Source: Flexivirga endophytica (GTDB lineage Bacteria > Actinomycetota > Actinomycetes > Actinomycetales > Dermatophilaceae). Taken from it: DNA of 64,000 bases. The stretch spans positions 496,001 through 560,000 of the forward strand of contig NZ_BMHI01000002.1 in assembly GCF_014640635.1 (NCBI RefSeq). Reading direction: 5' to 3'. A program made the translations under genes and the position numbers. Below, one piece after another: positions 61,313-64,000 of the stretch. Each line of letters starts with the position of its first letter. Positions within the stretch are counted from its first letter, which is position 1. The notes under the pieces are model-generated. The model did no database searches. It was given only the letters and a program-made list of their open reading frames with translations, and was not told the origin of the DNA.

Positions 61313-62875
61313 ATGGGCAATCGACGTCGCTTCGGCGCAGTGGTCGCGGTGCTTTCGGGCGCAGCTCTGGTCGGCGGATGCGCGAGCGGCGCCACGTCGA
61401 CGAGCGAAGGAGGTGCCAAGCCGACGCGTGGTGGGTCCCTCGTGATCGCGCGGTCCGCTGATGCAACCACCTTCAACACCACGACCGTGCACGACAACTT
61501 CTCGATCTTCACGACCGAGCAGATCCTGGAGCCGCTCTTCATGGTCAGTGAAGATGGCAAGAGTGTCGAGCCGTGGCTCGCCAAGAGCTACTCGGTGTCG
61601 GCCGACAAGCTGGTCTACACCGTCAAGCTACGGACCGGGGTGACATTCTCCGACGGCACGCCGCTGACGGCGAAGGACGTGAAGTTCTCCATCGATCAGT
61701 CCACCAAGACCGCCGAGACGGGATGGGGATACATCAACGACCCGATCAAACAGGTCACGGTCGTCGACGCGCACACGGTGAAATTCAGCCTCAAGTACAA
61801 GTTCGCGCCGTTCCTCTCCGTCCTGTCGATGTTCAGCAACGAGATCGTGCCGGACCAGTACGGCGGCAGGACGGCCGAGAAGTTCTACCAGGATCCGGTC
61901 GGCACCGGTCCCTTCCTCCTGGGCGAATGGAAGAAGGGGCGCCATCTCAAGCTCGTCCGGAACGAGAAGTACTGGCAGCAGGGCAAGCCCTATCTGGACA
62001 GCGTGCAGTGGAACGTCGTCTCCGACGCCAACACTCGCAAGTTGCAACTGCAGGGCAACCAGATCCAGATCGACGAGGCTCCCGACTGGTCGAGCTTCGA
62101 CTCGTTGAAGTCCTCACCGGGCATCACCGCCAAGAAGTTCGAGTCCACCCAGAGCAGTAACCTGGCCTTCAATCTCACCCGAAAACCATTCTCGGACGTG
62201 CATGTTCGGCGGGCAATCGCTCACGCGATAGACCGCAAGGCGCTGGTCAAGGCAGTCCTCTTCGGGCACGGCAAGCCGGCCAACTCGTTGCTCGCGCCGG
62301 GCACGCCCTACTACGACAAGGACGCGCCGTCACCGTCATACGACCTGTCGAAGGCGAAGGCGGAGCTGTCGAAATCGTCCAAGCCCAACGGCTTCTCGAC
62401 ATCGCTGTTGGTGCGAGCGGGCAACGGCGAGGCGCTCGCAGTGGCGCAGATCATCCAGTCCGAGCTCAAGCCTCTGGGGATCAAGGTGAAGATCAACCAA
62501 CTCGAGGCACAGACGGCACGCCAGCAGCAGCAGAACCTGAAATACGACATGGCGCTGACCGGCTGGACGATGGACATCCCGGACCCCGACCAGTGGACGA
62601 CGTTCGCCGTCGACCCCGCCGGCGGCGCGAAGTCGGACTTCACCGGCTACAACAATCCGCAGGCGATCGCGCTCAACAAGCAGGCTCGCAAGGAGAGCGA
62701 TCCGGCCAAGCGTGAGCAGCTCTACGCGAAGTTGCAGCGGCTCACCGGTCAGGACAGCTTCCTCGCCTACCTCTACTACTCGCCGTATGGCGACGCGATC
62801 AGCAACAAGGTCAAGGGTTTCCACGTAACGCCGCTGGGCAACTACCACCTCGAGAACGTCTACCTCGCGAAGTGA
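61313..62875 (+). CDS. Family-5 extracellular solute-binding lipoprotein (DppA/OppA-type)
   Basis: 520 residues. Signal with lipobox LVGGC (Cys about 23). The SBP_bac_5 domain covers most of the chain: RSADATTFNTTTVHDNFSIF, VEPWLAKSYSVSADKLVYTV, and the later HVRRAIAHAIDRKALVKAVL. It binds a peptide or peptide-like molecule outside the cell and passes it to the downstream permeases. Divergent from patB/yheO. Confidence 0.92.
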   Translation: MGNRRRFGAVVAVLSGAALVGGCASGATSTSEGGAKPTRGGSLVIARSADATTFNTTTVHDNFSIFTTEQILEPLFMVSEDGKSVEPWLAKSYSVSADKLVYTVKLRTGVTFSDGTPLTAKDVKFSIDQSTKTAETGWGYINDPIKQVTVVDAHTVKFSLKYKFAPFLSVLSMFSNEIVPDQYGGRTAEKFYQDPVGTGPFLLGEWKKGRHLKLVRNEKYWQQGKPYLDSVQWNVVSDANTRKLQLQGNQIQIDEAPDWSSFDSLKSSPGITAKKFESTQSSNLAFNLTRKPFSDVHVRRAIAHAIDRKALVKAVLFGHGKPANSLLAPGTPYYDKDAPSPSYDLSKAKAELSKSSKPNGFSTSLLVRAGNGEALAVAQIIQSELKPLGIKVKINQLEAQTARQQQQNLKYDMALTGWTMDIPDPDQWTTFAVDPAGGAKSDFTGYNNPQAIALNKQARKESDPAKREQLYAKLQRLTGQDSFLAYLYYSPYGDAISNKVKGFHVTPLGNYHLENVYLAK

Positions 62876-62912
62876 ATGCCATGGACGTCGGCACACCGGA
62901 AGGGAGACACCC

Positions 62913-63872
62913 GTGTTGCATCGCCTGATCTTCGTCCCGGCCCGCCTGGTGCAGGCGGTCCCCGTGGTCCTCGGCGTGACACTCATCGTCTTCTTCATGT
63001 CGCATCTGCTGCCGGGCGATCCGGCGCTGGCCATCCTGGGCGACAAGGCGACCCCGGAGAGCGTGTCCGCACTGCGCGATCAGCTCGGGCTGGACCAGCC
63101 GATCTGGCAGCAATACGTGCACTTTCTGAGCAACATCGTGCACGGAGACCTCGGCACCAGCTTCACCTACCAACGACCGGTGACCGACGTCGTCCTGCAG
63201 GCCGTGCCCGTCACTCTGACACTGGTCGCGCTGGCGTTGCTGCTCAACATCGTCATCAGTGTCCCGCTCGCGGGACTGGCCGCCATGAAGCCGAACAGGA
63301 CTCCCGACCTGATAGTCCGGGCCTTGAACATGGTCGGTCAGGGCATGCCGCAATTCTGGGTCGGCATCATGCTGATCCTGCTGTTCGGAGTTCGTCTGCG
63401 ATGGTTCCCCGTCGGAGGTTATGGCGACACGCCGTTGCAGCACTTGTACTACCTGCTGCTGCCAGCCCTCACGCTCGCAATTGCATTGTCTCCCACGACG
63501 ATTCGTAGCCTTCGGTCTTCGACGATCACGGTGCTCGGATCGGACTACGTGGCCACCGCGCGCTCCAAGGGGCTGTCCGGGCTACCACTCTTCCGCCGGC
63601 ACGTCCTGCGCAATTCGGGGATCCCCACGGTGTCGATCGTCGGCGTCCACCTGGCCAACCTGGTGGGCGGCTCCATCGTCATCGAGAAGGTCTTCGCCAT
63701 ACCCGGCCTGGGGTCGGTGATGCTCGACGCGATCTACGCTCGTGACTTCCCGAGCATCCAAGCGGTCACCCTCGTGGTCGCCTTGCTCGTGACGGTCGCC
63801 AGCATCTTGACCGACGTCCTGTACGTCGTGATGGATCCGCGAGTCAGCCTTGGGACGGGAGTTCGGGTATGA
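62913..63872 (+). CDS. ABC transporter permease (DppB-type)
   Basis: 319 residues from ATG 62913 (GAAGGGAGACA upstream). Six membrane helices with the DppB-type N-terminus (VVLGVTLIVFFMSHLLPGDP) and the ATPase-contact loop ATARSKGLSGLPLFRRHVLR. First of two permeases; the stop overlaps the next gene (ATGA). Confidence 0.94.
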   Translation: MLHRLIFVPARLVQAVPVVLGVTLIVFFMSHLLPGDPALAILGDKATPESVSALRDQLGLDQPIWQQYVHFLSNIVHGDLGTSFTYQRPVTDVVLQAVPVTLTLVALALLLNIVISVPLAGLAAMKPNRTPDLIVRALNMVGQGMPQFWVGIMLILLFGVRLRWFPVGGYGDTPLQHLYYLLLPALTLAIALSPTTIRSLRSSTITVLGSDYVATARSKGLSGLPLFRRHVLRNSGIPTVSIVGVHLANLVGGSIVIEKVFAIPGLGSVMLDAIYARDFPSIQAVTLVVALLVTVASILTDVLYVVMDPRVSLGTGVRV

Positions 63873-64000
63873 CCGCCGCGGCGGAGGTCAAGTCGCGGTT
63901 CGTAGGGCGCCGCCGGGCGAGGCGTCGGTCGGCGCGCTCCCTGCGGGCGTGGTACCGGAACCCGTCGCTGATGGCCGGCATCGTCGTCGTCGGTGCACTG
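63869..64000 (+). CDS. ABC transporter permease (DppC-type), N-terminal part
   Basis: The first 44 codons only; the gene runs off the window. A strongly basic cytoplasmic start (RFVGRRRARRRSARSL) is followed by AWYRNPSLMAGIVVVGAL, the usual first membrane helix of DppC/OppC proteins. The ATG overlaps the DppB-type stop. ATPase genes are expected beyond the window. Confidence 0.88.
   Translation, partial: MTAAAEVKSRFVGRRRARRRSARSLRAWYRNPSLMAGIVVVGAL

Overview
The window is high-GC bacterial DNA with densely packed genes, frequent 4-bp ATGA/GTGA gene overlaps and strong G/C preference at third codon positions. Actinobacterial gene families are well represented: a TcrX/TcrY-like two-component pair, an LCP ligase, an NTF2-domain penicillin-binding protein, a DUF222/HNH protein, a TIGR03086 protein and an ECF cobalamin transporter fused in actinobacterial style. 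This points to an Actinomycetota chromosome, probably Micrococcales. A Dermacoccaceae-like host is my guess and is not proven by the sequence. There is no phage, plasmid or CRISPR module; it looks like ordinary chromosome with metabolic islands.

Layout. 1-3.3 kb: the end of a creatinase gene, a cytosine/creatinine deaminase-like gene and an IclR regulator (amidine/nitrogen catabolism), a cupin and a PhyH-type dioxygenase. 3.5-8.2 kb: cold-shock protein, a 103-bp tandem repeat, a class B-like PBP and an LCP ligase (wall synthesis), then tRNA-Ser(GCT) followed by a very long hairpin. 8.3-11.6 kb: a duplicated-HTH hypothetical, GtrA, histidine kinase and OmpR-type regulator. 11.7-20 kb: a sugar-dehydrogenase-like lipoprotein, then a glycerol regulon (glpF-glpK-glpD on the minus strand; IclR regulator and a second glpK on the plus strand) with a palindromic operator between the two halves. 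20-26.2 kb: acetyltransferases, DUF222/HNH endonuclease, ECF sigma factor with its membrane partner, and a nucleoside-kinase-like protein. 26.3-31 kb: a cobalamin riboswitch followed by four overlapping genes (surface protein, EcfT, double EcfA, S component), a complete predicted vitamin B12 or corrinoid uptake system. 31-45.5 kb: aldo/keto reductase, serine hydrolase, an HTH/Clp_N pair with paired operators, beta-phosphoglucomutase plus GH65 phosphorylase, fumarase, CorA, a ChaA-like antiporter, a tandem-duplicated HAD acid phosphatase and an SH3-M15 peptidase. 45.5-53.1 kb: GNAT/AhpD operon, MarR divergent from a ClC-CBS channel, NarL-type two-component system, CBS protein and an ArsB/NhaD-type transporter. 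53.1-64 kb: ArsR-SRPBCC fusion operon, LysR divergent from YrdC-like/DUF899, a PheC-like lipoprotein, and a PatB-type C-S lyase with a YheO-type regulator divergent from an oligopeptide-type ABC importer that runs off the window.

The most unusual signals are non-coding. One is a family of about 110-bp double-armed hairpins built from repeated GGACAGG words, seen three times (31.0, 39.3 and 42.6 kb). The second is a separate GAGTAGC...GTATCGA repeat in three places, one of them inside the HNH coding sequence. The third is the 103-bp tandem repeat with an internal hairpin. There is also a window-wide preference for the word CATAC/GTATG, which imposes rare codons (ATA, TAT, GCA, TCA).
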